From the NCBI GenBank assembly GCA_028285035.1, contig JANQQF010000084.1, positions 1-64,000 on the forward strand: a stretch of 64,000 nucleotides of DNA. Reading direction: 5' to 3'. This stretch comes from Phycisphaerae bacterium (GTDB taxonomy: Bacteria > Chloroflexota > Anaerolineae > 4572-78 > J111). Below, piece by piece: positions 1 through 7,534 of the stretch; position 1 is the stretch's first letter, and each line of letters opens with the position of its first letter. Below the pieces are notes generated by a model. That model was not told the origin of the DNA and made no database searches. It was given only the letters and a program-made list of their open reading frames with translations. Both the position numbers and the translations under genes were made by a program.

Positions 1-130
1 ATCGTTCGCTGCCCCCCGGCCAGTGGATGCCCGACAAAAGCATTCGGGCAGGACATGACTTTTTTATTCCGGTTTTTATTTGATTTCTCTATAAGTTGCA
101 AAAAATTCGATGATCCAGCAGGTGTAAAAG

Positions 131-604
131 ATGAGCAATGAGAAACAATTGGCTTACCAATCAGCCTTGATGATTTTGATGCCTGAAGCAGAGGCCCTTG
201 TGCGTACATTTCGTGAACAATATGATCCATCAGCCAAAGTTGGGGTCCCTGCTCACATTACCCTCAACTATCCTTTTCAACCAGCCAACTCGCGATCACC
301 TCAAGCGATTTATGATGCCTTGGGGGAGCTGTTCTTTGGATTTCCGGTGTTTCACTGCACACTGAGAGAAATTCGGCGATTTCCACAGGTGATTTACCTC
401 GCGCCTGAACCGGATCACCCCTTCAAAACCTTGATTCAGGCGATTGTTGACCAGTATCCAGAGTCGCCTCCCTATGAAGGAAAATTTGCTGAAGCTATTC
501 CACACCTGACCATCGCTCAATTAAGTGATGAGACACAGCTCGCCGACATTGGCCACAATTTTGAAATCGCAATCATTTTATACCATAGAAATGGCATTTC
601 ATAG
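131..604 (+). CDS. 2'-5' RNA ligase / 2H phosphoesterase family protein, C-terminally short
   Basis: A 157-residue protein with the two His-x-Thr signatures of the 2H phosphoesterase fold: HITLNYPF near residue 42 and PHLTIAQ near residue 124. Members ligate or hydrolyse 2'-5' RNA or cyclic phosphate bonds in the cytoplasm. Family members are usually about 170-185 residues. Here the homologous-looking part stops about 25 residues after the second motif, and the last 15 residues (from about IILYHRNG) look unrelated, as if the 3' end had been replaced. The gene overlaps the 3' end of the opposing RidA-like gene, and that overlap is the likely junction. Both catalytic motifs are present. Whether the shortened protein folds is unknown. 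Confidence 0.7.
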   Translation: MSNEKQLAYQSALMILMPEAEALVRTFREQYDPSAKVGVPAHITLNYPFQPANSRSPQAIYDALGELFFGFPVFHCTLREIRRFPQVIYLAPEPDHPFKTLIQAIVDQYPESPPYEGKFAEAIPHLTIAQLSDETQLADIGHNFEIAIILYHRNGIS

Positions 605-1104
605 GTTACAGTGTAACGCAGAGTCAATACGATGTCAGTGGCCAAAAGTTGTAGCAGCGGTTGATCTTTAGGAGTATTCGAAGGTGTCGCGCGGAGGAGT
701 AAACGCCTTTCTAAAGCAGCAACCTCCGCACAAGCCACCATCTCAACCAGCCAATCTGGGGAGACCAACCCAGCAACAGACAAGGTTGTGATGGCCGGGC
801 GAACGCCATCTAAAAACTCCCGACGCACCTCAAACAGGGAGTCCATATCTTCCGGGCGAGCCAAGAAAAAGGACATTTTGAGGATGTCGGCAAAGGTCAT
901 ATTGGCCTCGTGCAGGACCGCCTCGACATTTAAGAGGGCCTGCTTATATTGACTATAAAAGTCAGCGGGCAGGGTTCCTTCTGGGGTGACACCGACTTGC
1001 CCAGAAATATCTAACACTCTGGCCTCAGCCGAGTTTCCACCCCATAGGCATAAATTCCGCGATAACGCTCGTTAACTGAATATGGATCGTGTTGACACAG
1101 ACAT
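517..1104 (-). pseudogene. RidA (YjgF/UK114) family gene broken by frameshifts
   Basis: Residues encoded at about 1030-721 form a clear RidA-family core: ISGQVGV, the ...NVEAVL...MTFADILKMSFFL segment and ...DWLVEMVAC. RidA proteins deaminate reactive enamine/imine intermediates. The expected N-terminus is present but in other frames. After an SD (GAGGAG) and ATG at 1104 the frame must change near 1090 to reach QHDPYSVNERYRGIYAYGVET, and again near 1032 to enter AEARVLDISGQVG. The open core frame then runs about 68 residues past the usual RidA end into sequence shared with the opposing 2H gene. Either this is a decaying gene or the assembly has single-base indels here. The family assignment is firm; the gene's integrity is not. 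Confidence 0.65.
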
Positions 1105-1228
1105 AATTGCTCCTCATAAAATAGAATGTAATACAGGTTTCTAGCCTGCCCGTTCGTAGACAAGGATGCCTACGGCACACTTTCATTATTAGTTGGTTTA
1201 CTAACGTCTTTTGCTCCAACAAAAGAAA

Positions 1229-1258
1229 CAGCTCGTGACTAATCTGAGTCACGAGCTG
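1229..1258 (-). terminator. Hairpin, likely terminator of the 1288-1455 gene
   Basis: CAGCTCGTGACT pairs perfectly with AGTCACGAGCTG around a 6-nt loop. On the minus strand it is followed by a T-rich stretch (GTTTCTTTTG) and lies 30 nt after the stop of the small minus-strand gene. Confidence 0.6.
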
Positions 1259-1287
1259 TGGGTCAAACATAGTAATCTCAAGGACGA

Positions 1288-1455
1288 TTAACGGGCCCCA
1301 TCATCCTCTGTTTGTTTCTGAAAAAATGACCAAATAGAGCGGCGCGTTGTTTTTGAGGTGGTCTCGACTTCTTTAACGAGCCGATCTTTTTCAGCCTCCT
1401 GCAATCGCCGTTGCTGCTGCTCATGAACAATCATTATATCTCGGTCTGATAACAT
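1288..1455 (-). CDS. Small charged hypothetical protein
   Basis: A 55-residue, highly charged, Gln/Glu/Lys-rich protein starting MLSDRDIMIVHEQQQ. The start was chosen because AAAGGAGAG lies just upstream of this ATG; an in-frame TTG nine codons earlier has no SD. The sequence predicts one long helix and no membrane segment. I do not recognise a family. It is monocistronic, with a hairpin terminator downstream. Confidence 0.6.
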   Translation of the reverse strand: MLSDRDIMIVHEQQQRRLQEAEKDRLVKEVETTSKTTRRSIWSFFQKQTEDDGAR

Positions 1456-1611
1456 GTGTCTCTCCTTTTGTTGCTCTAACAAACACCAATATCATTGATT
1501 GCCCCTAGTGTATCAAAATCATGTCCCTCAACCGTCCCAAAAAGCGTCCCAAACTCCATTATTGTTCATTGGTGATTGACCTTAAGATTAGAAAAAAATT
1601 AATGCTGTTAA

Positions 1612-1652
1612 ATCTGCACGACATCTGCACATTTGTAAGCTACACTTATAAT
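1612..1652 (+). promoter_or_regulatory. Possible promoter region of the DUF3500 gene
   Basis: A perfect TATAAT lies at 1647-1652, but no good -35 hexamer sits 16-18 bp upstream. Two direct repeats ATCTGCAC (1612-1619 and 1623-1630, 11-bp register) occupy the -35 position, as in an activator-dependent promoter. This is a weak inference. Confidence 0.3.
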
Positions 1653-1744
1653 GTGTATTACTACGACGGGTTGTAAGAGTTTATGTAACACGAGCAAGCC
1701 TGCCCGCGAATGGATAGGCTAAAAGATAAAGATGAGGAGGCTGA

Positions 1745-2959
1745 ATGATGACAAAAAAACAAGTGAACCAATCAATAAGTCGGCGGCGATTTATCCAAAT
1801 GGGAGCCATTGCGGCTGGTGGGTTATTTTTAGAGGCCTGCAATGTGGCCACATCGACGCCCATTCCAACGCCAACTGAGGTAGTCCAACTGCCCCCAACT
1901 AACACCCCCTTCCCCACTTCTACTACAACCAATACCCCCCTGCCACCAACCGCAACAAGCACAGCCACTACAGTTATAGGAGAAACAGCCGTACCGACAG
2001 ATGACCCGACGGCCACCACCGAGCCTACTGCCACAAACACCAACACGCCAATGCCTGATCCAGAGCAACTTTTGGTCGCTGATATGAATTTGGCGGCACT
2101 TCGCTTTGTGGAGTCCCTTGAGGCGGGTCAACGCGAACAAGCGGTTTACACCTTTAACAACGAAGAACGATTTCGTTGGCACTGGACAACGCCCCGCAAT
2201 TTTCCGCGCAATGGTCTGCCCTTACGCGACATGAGTGCCGAGCAAAAAAGTCGAGCGACAGATTTACTCCAAGCCAGCTTATCCTCAATGGGTTTCAAGA
2301 AAGCGATCAACATCATTTCATTACAAAACGATTTGGGCAACGATCCTGAATTGTACTTTATCACCATTTTTGGCACACCGGGTGGGGCTGAACCGTGGGG
2401 CTGGCGGTGGGAGGGGCATCACTTATCCCACCAATTTACCGTGGTTGGCGATCAGGTCGCAATGTCACCCTTTTTCCTGGGCGCGTGGCCGACCACAACC
2501 GAAGCAGGACTGCGAGCGATGGCCCAAGAGGAGGATGCGGCATTGGAACTCGTCAACTCTTTTGGAGACAACGAACGTAGTTTGGTGCTCTTTCAGGATC
2601 GCCCTATAACCCGCCACGTCACACAAAATGCGGCGGAGGTTGGCCCGTTAGACCCGGTCGGCATTTTATATGCCGATATGACCGCCAGTCAACAGCAACT
2701 CACCAGCGAAATCATCCAAACCTATATCGGCACCTTGCCTGATCATATCGCGGCCTCAAATCAGGCTCGCATCAATGACGCTGGCTTAGAGCAAATTCGC
2801 TTTGGTTGGGCCGGCAGCCTGGATCGCCAACGGCCTCAGTATTTCCGTCTGCAAGGCCCCACCTTCCTACTCGAATACGACAACACTCGCAACGGTGGCA
2901 TCCATATTCACAGCGTCTGGCGTGATTTTGCCCAAGATTTTGGCTACCACTTATTATAA
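1745..2959 (+). CDS. Tat-exported lipoprotein with DUF3500 domain
   Basis: A 404-residue exported protein. The N-terminus has a twin-arginine motif (SRRRFIQ, residues 12-18), a short hydrophobic stretch and a lipobox (LEAC, Cys32). Residues about 34-95 are a Thr/Pro/Asn linker of the kind common in Chloroflexota lipoproteins. The rest matches the DUF3500 family (AALRFVESL..., FRWHWTTP, PWGWRWEGHHLS), whose function is unknown. AGGAGG at 1735-1740 serves either of two adjacent ATGs; the second (1748) has the better spacing. An MsrQ-like haem membrane protein follows after 11 nt, so the pair is probably co-transcribed. Tat export suggests folding or cofactor loading before export. Confidence 0.8.
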   Translation: MMTKKQVNQSISRRRFIQMGAIAAGGLFLEACNVATSTPIPTPTEVVQLPPTNTPFPTSTTTNTPLPPTATSTATTVIGETAVPTDDPTATTEPTATNTNTPMPDPEQLLVADMNLAALRFVESLEAGQREQAVYTFNNEERFRWHWTTPRNFPRNGLPLRDMSAEQKSRATDLLQASLSSMGFKKAINIISLQNDLGNDPELYFITIFGTPGGAEPWGWRWEGHHLSHQFTVVGDQVAMSPFFLGAWPTTTEAGLRAMAQEEDAALELVNSFGDNERSLVLFQDRPITRHVTQNAAEVGPLDPVGILYADMTASQQQLTSEIIQTYIGTLPDHIAASNQARINDAGLEQIRFGWAGSLDRQRPQYFRLQGPTFLLEYDNTRNGGIHIHSVWRDFAQDFGYHLL

Positions 2960-2970
2960 AAGCAAAGCTA

Positions 2971-3585
2971 ATGATGACACCTTGGCTCAAAAAGAATTGG
3001 CTCAGTTTGCTCACGCATATCGCTGGGCTTACGCCGTTGGCTTTGATGATCACCTATTACCTAACCGACGCCCTGGTTAATCCAACCCGTTATGTTATTC
3101 TCCGCTCGGGGACATTTGGCCTGATTTTTTTGGTTGCCTCATTGGCCTGTACGCCCTTACGAAAACTTTTTAGTTGGTCGAAAATCATCAAAATCCGACG
3201 GCCACTTGGCCTGTATGGTTTTTTCTACGTCGCTCTTCACCTTTGGGCCTATCTGGCCTGGGAGAATGAATTCTTCTTCGACTTGATCTGGCGTGATTTA
3301 GGCGAACGGATTGCAATGCCGATTGGTATCGCCGCCTTTGTTCTGTTGACTCCCTTGGCTTTGACCTCGACCCGAAGTTGGCAACGACGACTGGGTAAAG
3401 GGTGGGTGCGTCTGCATCGGCTGGTCTATCTTGCCCTCCCTCTCAGTGTTTGGCACTATCTCTGGCTTGATCGAGATTTTATTACATGGCCCCTCATCTA
3501 CACCGTCATCGTCGCCCTGTTACTTATCCTCCGTTTACCGTTTATCCAGCTTAGTCGAAAAAAAGTAAGGATATCTGATCCTTAA
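2971..3585 (+). CDS. MsrQ/YedZ-like haem-binding membrane protein
   Basis: A 204-residue integral membrane protein with about six hydrophobic segments, matching the ferric-reductase-like/MsrQ family. The core RRPLGLYGFFYVALHLWAY, the segment LTPLALTSTRSW and the pair LHRLVYL...WHYLW contain the family's conserved histidines, likely b-haem ligands. MsrQ normally passes quinol-derived electrons to the Tat-exported molybdoenzyme MsrP, which repairs oxidised periplasmic methionine. No MsrP is present. The upstream partner is instead a Tat-exported DUF3500 lipoprotein. Confidence 0.8.
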   Translation: MMTPWLKKNWLSLLTHIAGLTPLALMITYYLTDALVNPTRYVILRSGTFGLIFLVASLACTPLRKLFSWSKIIKIRRPLGLYGFFYVALHLWAYLAWENEFFFDLIWRDLGERIAMPIGIAAFVLLTPLALTSTRSWQRRLGKGWVRLHRLVYLALPLSVWHYLWLDRDFITWPLIYTVIVALLLILRLPFIQLSRKKVRISDP

Positions 3586-3611
3586 ACAGATGTCAGTAAT
3601 GAGAATGAAAA

Positions 3612-3680
3612 TGTCATTCTGAGCCAACGGCGAAGAATCTCCTACAGACGCTCGTTGGAGACCCTTCGCTCAGGGTGACA
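3612..3680. repeat. Dispersed intergenic repeat with TGTCATTCTGAGC-type ends
   Basis: The segment opens with TGTCATTCTGAGC and closes with GCTCAGGGTGACA, imperfect inverted ends around a GAAGAATCTC core. This type of sequence recurs between genes in many Chloroflexota and other genomes. The rest of 3586-3847 shows nothing I can name. Confidence 0.5.
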
Positions 3681-3847
3681 ACCAAGAATTCTATTTTCCA
3701 GGAAGTGTGACGGTTCCTGCGGACAACAACGAGAACGAAAATAACACGCCAGTGGATTCACCCTATCTAACAACAAAATTATAGCCATCGACCCAACACA
3801 TTAAACACGGATAGAGATTTTTTATTTTTACTAATCACTAACCACTA

Positions 3848-4440
3848 ATGTACTACTCACTATTTTCAGAGGAGAATTACTTGATTATCAAAAATACATT
3901 TAACTTTATTTACTCGGCAAGCAAAAGATATATGCTCTTGATTGGATTGTTTGTTCTCACAGCTTGCGCCAGTGACCCACCACCAGAGCCAACACCCACA
4001 CCAGTTCCAGCCCAAACTGATGCCCCCGTCGCTATTGTCAGCGGGCCAGAAACGCCTACTTCAGTGCCAACCAACACCCCTTTGCCTACCCACACACCAC
4101 AACCAACAGCAACCCCATCTCCAACCGAGCCACTGCCAACAAACACGCCTGAGCCGACCGCCACCGCGACAAATACGCCACCGCCCACCCCAACCCCGAC
4201 TCCTTTACATCCGTTGATGATCAAACAAATGCGTCAACTGACGTACCCCGGCAGCGAGGTCATCATTGAAGAAACCCTTGAGGCTGGTTCAAACTATGAT
4301 CGGTACGTCGCCTCATATCTGTCAGAGGGGAATAAAATCTTCGCTCTATTAACTGTTCCCCAAGGTGAGCCGCCGGAGAGTGGTTGGCCTGTAATCATTT
4401 TCAATCACGGCTATATTCCCCCAGCCCAATATCGAACAAC
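3848..4440 (+). pseudogene. 5' half of secreted alpha/beta hydrolase lipoprotein, interrupted by the integrative element
   Basis: Encodes a lipoprotein signal (LIGLFVLTAC), a Thr/Pro spacer of about 75 residues and the start of an alpha/beta hydrolase ending ...VIIFNHGYIPPAQYRTT. At the AC of 4439-4440 the homologous sequence stops. The chimeric frame continues into element DNA and stops at 4519, giving a 223-residue product without any catalytic residue. The continuation of the gene begins in frame at 25874. Removing 4441-25873 restores an uninterrupted frame of about 428 codons reading QYRTT-ERYVAYVDG across the joint. An alternative start at the Met just before the hydrophobic stretch (about residue 29) would give a normal-length signal peptide. 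Confidence 0.85.
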
Positions 4441-6039
4441 GTTACGCTTTTCAGAAAACACAACATCAATCTTCCCGACAGGTAACTTTAACTCTAATTC
4501 CGCTTTATCTTCATCATAAAATGTCAATTGTACATCCAATACAGCCAAGAAAGCACGGCGGCTTTCAAAATCGGCTGATATTTCACTCCAATCACCTTGT
4601 AGTTCTTTAGCCAATTGAGTGGCGTTATCTATCTGCTGATCTGTGTAGCCAACAGCCTCGATTTTTGCCGCAATCCCAGCCCGTTCATCATTTAGACTAT
4701 TGATAGTTGTTTCCGCTGTTTCCATTTCATTGGCAAACACAGCACGGGTACGCTCCCCCTTTGCAGTTTGCCAATTTTTGAAAGCATTATCAAAACGTTG
4801 ATTCCACTCGTCAATTAAAACATCTATACTGGTCAGTCGATCCTGAAAAGGGCAAACAATATCTTTAACCAGTTTTTTATAATCTTGCATTGCGGCCTTT
4901 AGCTTATCAGTATTCATAATATAATCTTCTAAGGTTTCCCATACCTTGGTATCAACTTCGGCCTGTTTGAAACTAGGTAGATCACAGTTACGATTATATA
5001 CTTTGGGCTTACATCGAATGTTACATCTGTAATAGAAATGAGGGTTATTATTTCGTATTACCACTGCCGCCCCACATCGACCACAAATCATACGCCCAGA
5101 CATTAAATACTGTCTTTTGGTATTTCGCTTGCTCTTACTCTTATTCTGTCCTATGCGCTTCTGGACAGCATTAAAAACTTCAATATCAATAATGGAAGGT
5201 ACTGATACTTCTACACGGCTATCAGGTAAGGTTGCTACCCATTTGTATGTACTATCTTTCTGCTTTTGCTTGGTTCTTTTACCCCATTGCCAGTTACCGA
5301 TATATGTTTCATTCTTTAGGATGTTTAGTATAGTCTTACCATACCAACGTTTTCCCCCTTGAATAGTAGGGACTTTTAACCGATTCAGTTCATCAGCTAT
5401 GGACTGACTACCCATCCCATCCAAGCAAAAATTAAATATCTGCTTTACCCACACCGCCTGAGCAGAATTGATGACATATTCCCCATCATCACTAAACTGG
5501 TATCCATAGGCAACATAGCTGCTCTTAATAACTTGTCCGCTTTTGGCTTTATTTCGTTTACCTCTTATGGTTCTTAATCTGATTTGCTCTCTTTCGTAAT
5601 GGGCAATTGCCGCTCGGATATGTTTTTGTAATTCACCTTCAGCCGTTGGTGGATAATCATACAAAACATACTCCACTCTTACCCCGTGCCGAGCTAGAGT
5701 CTTTTCAACTTCTAATTGTTTGGCTATATCACGAGCTAGTCGGTCAAGTTCTCTAACTACCAAAACATCATAGTATCCAGTTTGGGCCAGTTCCAATGCC
5801 CTCGTTAATTCGGGTAAGTCAAAATCGGCCCCGCTCGTTGATTTATTAGGGTCTTCAAATAGCTCTGCTAAAATATGGTATCCTTTTTGCTGGCAATGTT
5901 CCCGACCCATATCCATTTGACTAGCAATATTACGCCCCTCACTTTTTCGATCATCACCTGATACTCGACTATACGTTATGGCCCGTTCTACCATCACAAA
6001 TTCTGATAATTTCGTTTCAGTTTCCTGTAACATTTTCAT
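4411..6039 (-). CDS. int: Large serine recombinase (integrase) of the element
   Basis: A 542-residue large serine integrase that would catalyse attP x attB recombination. The resolvase domain spans about residues 18-165. The nucleophile is likely Ser27 in YSRVS, and conserved arginines appear in RELDRLARD (about 106-113). A recombinase domain follows (about 175-295, with IADELNRL and ILKNETYIGNW). A zinc ribbon is next (Cys319, Cys322, Cys339 and later cysteines), then a coiled-coil segment (about 370-470). The start has AGGAG just upstream. In the integrated state the last nine codons (VVRYWAGGI) come from host DNA beyond the crossover. In the circular form the frame would continue from 25873 to a stop at 25805, giving about 555 residues. 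Confidence 0.92.
   Translation of the reverse strand: MKMLQETETKLSEFVMVERAITYSRVSGDDRKSEGRNIASQMDMGREHCQQKGYHILAELFEDPNKSTSGADFDLPELTRALELAQTGYYDVLVVRELDRLARDIAKQLEVEKTLARHGVRVEYVLYDYPPTAEGELQKHIRAAIAHYEREQIRLRTIRGKRNKAKSGQVIKSSYVAYGYQFSDDGEYVINSAQAVWVKQIFNFCLDGMGSQSIADELNRLKVPTIQGGKRWYGKTILNILKNETYIGNWQWGKRTKQKQKDSTYKWVATLPDSRVEVSVPSIIDIEVFNAVQKRIGQNKSKSKRNTKRQYLMSGRMICGRCGAAVVIRNNNPHFYYRCNIRCKPKVYNRNCDLPSFKQAEVDTKVWETLEDYIMNTDKLKAAMQDYKKLVKDIVCPFQDRLTSIDVLIDEWNQRFDNAFKNWQTAKGERTRAVFANEMETAETTINSLNDERAGIAAKIEAVGYTDQQIDNATQLAKELQGDWSEISADFESRRAFLAVLDVQLTFYDEDKAELELKLPVGKIDVVFSEKRNVVRYWAGGI
4421..4460. other. attL of the integrative element
   Basis: The left host-element joint. Host reading frame runs up to CGAACAAC (ending 4440) and element sequence GTTACGCTTTTC begins at 4441. 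The shared crossover dinucleotide is AC at 4439-4440. It was placed by frame restoration of the host gene and by the symmetry of the reconstructed attP. Confidence 0.75.
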
Positions 6040-6050
6040 TCACTCCTATC

Positions 6051-6106
6051 GTGTACCGTGTATGTGTACCGAGTACCCACAGAGGCGAGCATGGTACACA
6101 GTACAC
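6051..6106. promoter_or_regulatory. Cluster of GTGTACC / GGTACAC repeats upstream of the integrase
   Basis: GTGTACC occurs at 6051-6057 and 6064-6070 (13-bp register), followed by GAGTACC. The inverted form GGTACAC is at 6093-6099, with GTACAC at 6101-6106. The cluster ends just before the integrase SD, as expected for an operator or accessory recombination site. A related TATGTGTAC lies at 8761-8770 next to the transfer-operon promoter. Confidence 0.5.
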
Positions 6107-6108
6107 GC

Positions 6109-6264
6109 CTATTTATATCGTTCGATAATTTGCTTGATTTGATTCACTTGCTTTCCCCCCGTATGGCCCCAGACTTGGCGGGAAATTTCATTAAAGGACT
6201 CTCCCTGCCCATGTAGCTCTAAAATTTGGACTTCTTTGGGGGATGGCTTTGGTTTTAGGTCGAG
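6109..6264 (-). other. Out-of-frame HTH tail belonging to the FtsK-like ATPase
   Basis: Directly after the ATPase stop, in another frame, the DNA encodes LDLKPKPSPKEVQILELHG, then GESFNEISRQVWGHTGG and KQVNQIKQIIERYK with a stop at 6109. This is a helix-turn-helix tail of the kind found at the C-terminus of FtsK/HerA-type plasmid and phage ATPases. It has no start codon of its own. The simplest reading is one indel near 6262-6275 that separated it from the ATPase. Confidence 0.6.
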
Positions 6265-7265
6265 TGTAATAGCTTTACTACAACGACCTGACCTTGATAG
6301 AATGGTCCAGGCAGAATCGCGGGGTATTCGCCGTTACCAGTGTCTAGGGTGGCTTGTCGTTGTCCATTGACCACAGATAGCCTAACCACAGCAAAACCGT
6401 CTTTTAGATCATATTCGCCTTGTAGCCCCAATGGTTTAGCTCTATCGCTATGAGTTGCGACAAAGACAGACATAGCGGCTTTTCTCGATTCTGTCAGCAA
6501 GGCTTTGATGGCGTCCCCTGCGGGTTTGACGTTCTGTGTAATCGCTCTCCATTCGTCAATGAGAATGGTATAAGGTTCGTGTTGACCTTCGATCACTTGG
6601 CCTTTGCCGATCTCATCATAACGTTTGTCCATAATCTGAATTAAAGCGGCTAGAGCTTTGTCAATCTCTGTATAGTTGCGGCCCGTCCCCATGACCAAAC
6701 ATCCCTGCCATTTATTAGGGGAGGCGTGGGGATCAATGACAACGACCTTGGAAGATTGTGAACGGCGTTTTACAATATGCTTTAGTAAGGTTGTCTTACC
6801 GCTATCACTTGAACCAACAATCAGACATCTTTGTACAGAATCAAGCGCGGGTAATAGCTCGGTAGGATTCTGATCTTGTAGTAACATCGGTCTCATAACA
6901 TCGGCCTGAGCTTCAATAATTTGCACCCGCGAATCGACGGGTAGGAGTTGACGGTGTGATTTTGGAAAGCTCAGGACATTGGCCTCTAATGCGGCCTTAT
7001 CCGCTTCAAAGGTAATCAGCCGGACTCGTTGCTTTTGTTCAGCAATTTGTAACTTTCCAAGCTGTCGATTGTGGTTTAGGTTGATAACTTGCCTGATAAT
7101 GAATACCACCCCAACCGTTCCAACGAGTCCACACGTGGACCACAGAATCACGCTAAACTCATACCGATACAGCACGGCCAAACTAATAATGATGATCGTC
7201 ACAAAAAAGCCGATGGTGATGGTGATTTTGAGCGATGGTGAGACAAATCTAATTTCTGATTTCAT
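6255..7265 (-). CDS. FtsK/HerA-like DNA-translocating ATPase (TraB-like)
   Basis: A 336-residue membrane-anchored P-loop ATPase. Two N-terminal transmembrane helices (about residues 13-33 and 37-58) and a short coiled region precede the motor. Walker A is GSSDSGKTT (about 151-159) and Walker B is TILIDEW (Asp237-Glu238). The pattern ...VVVIDPHASPNKW... and ...VFVATHSDR fits FtsK/HerA pumps. In actinomycete elements such a protein alone moves double-stranded DNA between cells, which is the proposed role here. The ATG at 7265 overlaps the previous stop in an ATGA; GGGGG precedes it. The frame ends early, and a C-terminal HTH lies out of frame downstream (6109-6264). Confidence 0.75.
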   Translation of the reverse strand: MKSEIRFVSPSLKITITIGFFVTIIIISLAVLYRYEFSVILWSTCGLVGTVGVVFIIRQVINLNHNRQLGKLQIAEQKQRVRLITFEADKAALEANVLSFPKSHRQLLPVDSRVQIIEAQADVMRPMLLQDQNPTELLPALDSVQRCLIVGSSDSGKTTLLKHIVKRRSQSSKVVVIDPHASPNKWQGCLVMGTGRNYTEIDKALAALIQIMDKRYDEIGKGQVIEGQHEPYTILIDEWRAITQNVKPAGDAIKALLTESRKAAMSVFVATHSDRAKPLGLQGEYDLKDGFAVVRLSVVNGQRQATLDTGNGEYPAILPGPFYQGQVVVVKLLHST

Positions 7266-7534
7266 CGTAACCCCCAAACTAGGGATGATAAGGCAATCTT
7301 GAAGACGATAACTTGAATATCAGCTATATTTACTAAATTTTGAATAGTCATTCTCAAATAAAAGCTGACTCTGTTTACTTGCTGTTGGGCTTGCCATAGC
7401 CACATCAAGAAACGGGTTAAACTAAGAATGGGCAGGACGGAAAATTGTACCTTGTCCGACTGGTCGCTTGTTCGGTAAACGTTTAAGGATAACTCAACAG
7501 CGATCTGTTGACTGTGCATTATTGATCGTTTCAT
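7262..7534 (-). CDS. Small hypothetical protein of the transfer operon
   Basis: A 90-residue protein with one moderately hydrophobic central segment (about residues 32-50, LPILSLTRFLMWLWQ). I recognise no family. Its start and stop both form ATGA overlaps with its neighbours (7531-7534 and 7262-7265), so it is translationally coupled between the DUF2637-like gene and the ATPase. A membrane or accessory role in transfer is inferred from position only. Confidence 0.6.
   Translation of the reverse strand: MKRSIMHSQQIAVELSLNVYRTSDQSDKVQFSVLPILSLTRFLMWLWQAQQQVNRVSFYLRMTIQNLVNIADIQVIVFKIALSSLVWGLR

Noticed and set aside
1..130. Hairpin TGCCCGA/TCGGGCA at 28-50 as a terminator
   Set aside because: Only 7 bp and no immediate T-run; the gene it would terminate is outside the window.
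1681..2046. Open minus-strand frame of 121 codons (Val/Gly-rich)
   Set aside because: It is the complement of the Thr/Pro spacer of the DUF3500 lipoprotein; such repetitive codons lack stops on the opposite strand. No SD or family.
3910..4224. Val/Gly-rich minus-strand frame opposite the hydrolase lipoprotein spacer
   Set aside because: Same low-complexity shadow effect; the forward frame has a signal peptide and lipobox.
6255..7265. Classical VirD4/T4SS coupling protein
   Set aside because: No relaxase or VirB-type genes nearby, and the two-helix plus DUF2637-like partner arrangement fits FtsK/TraB-type pumps better.
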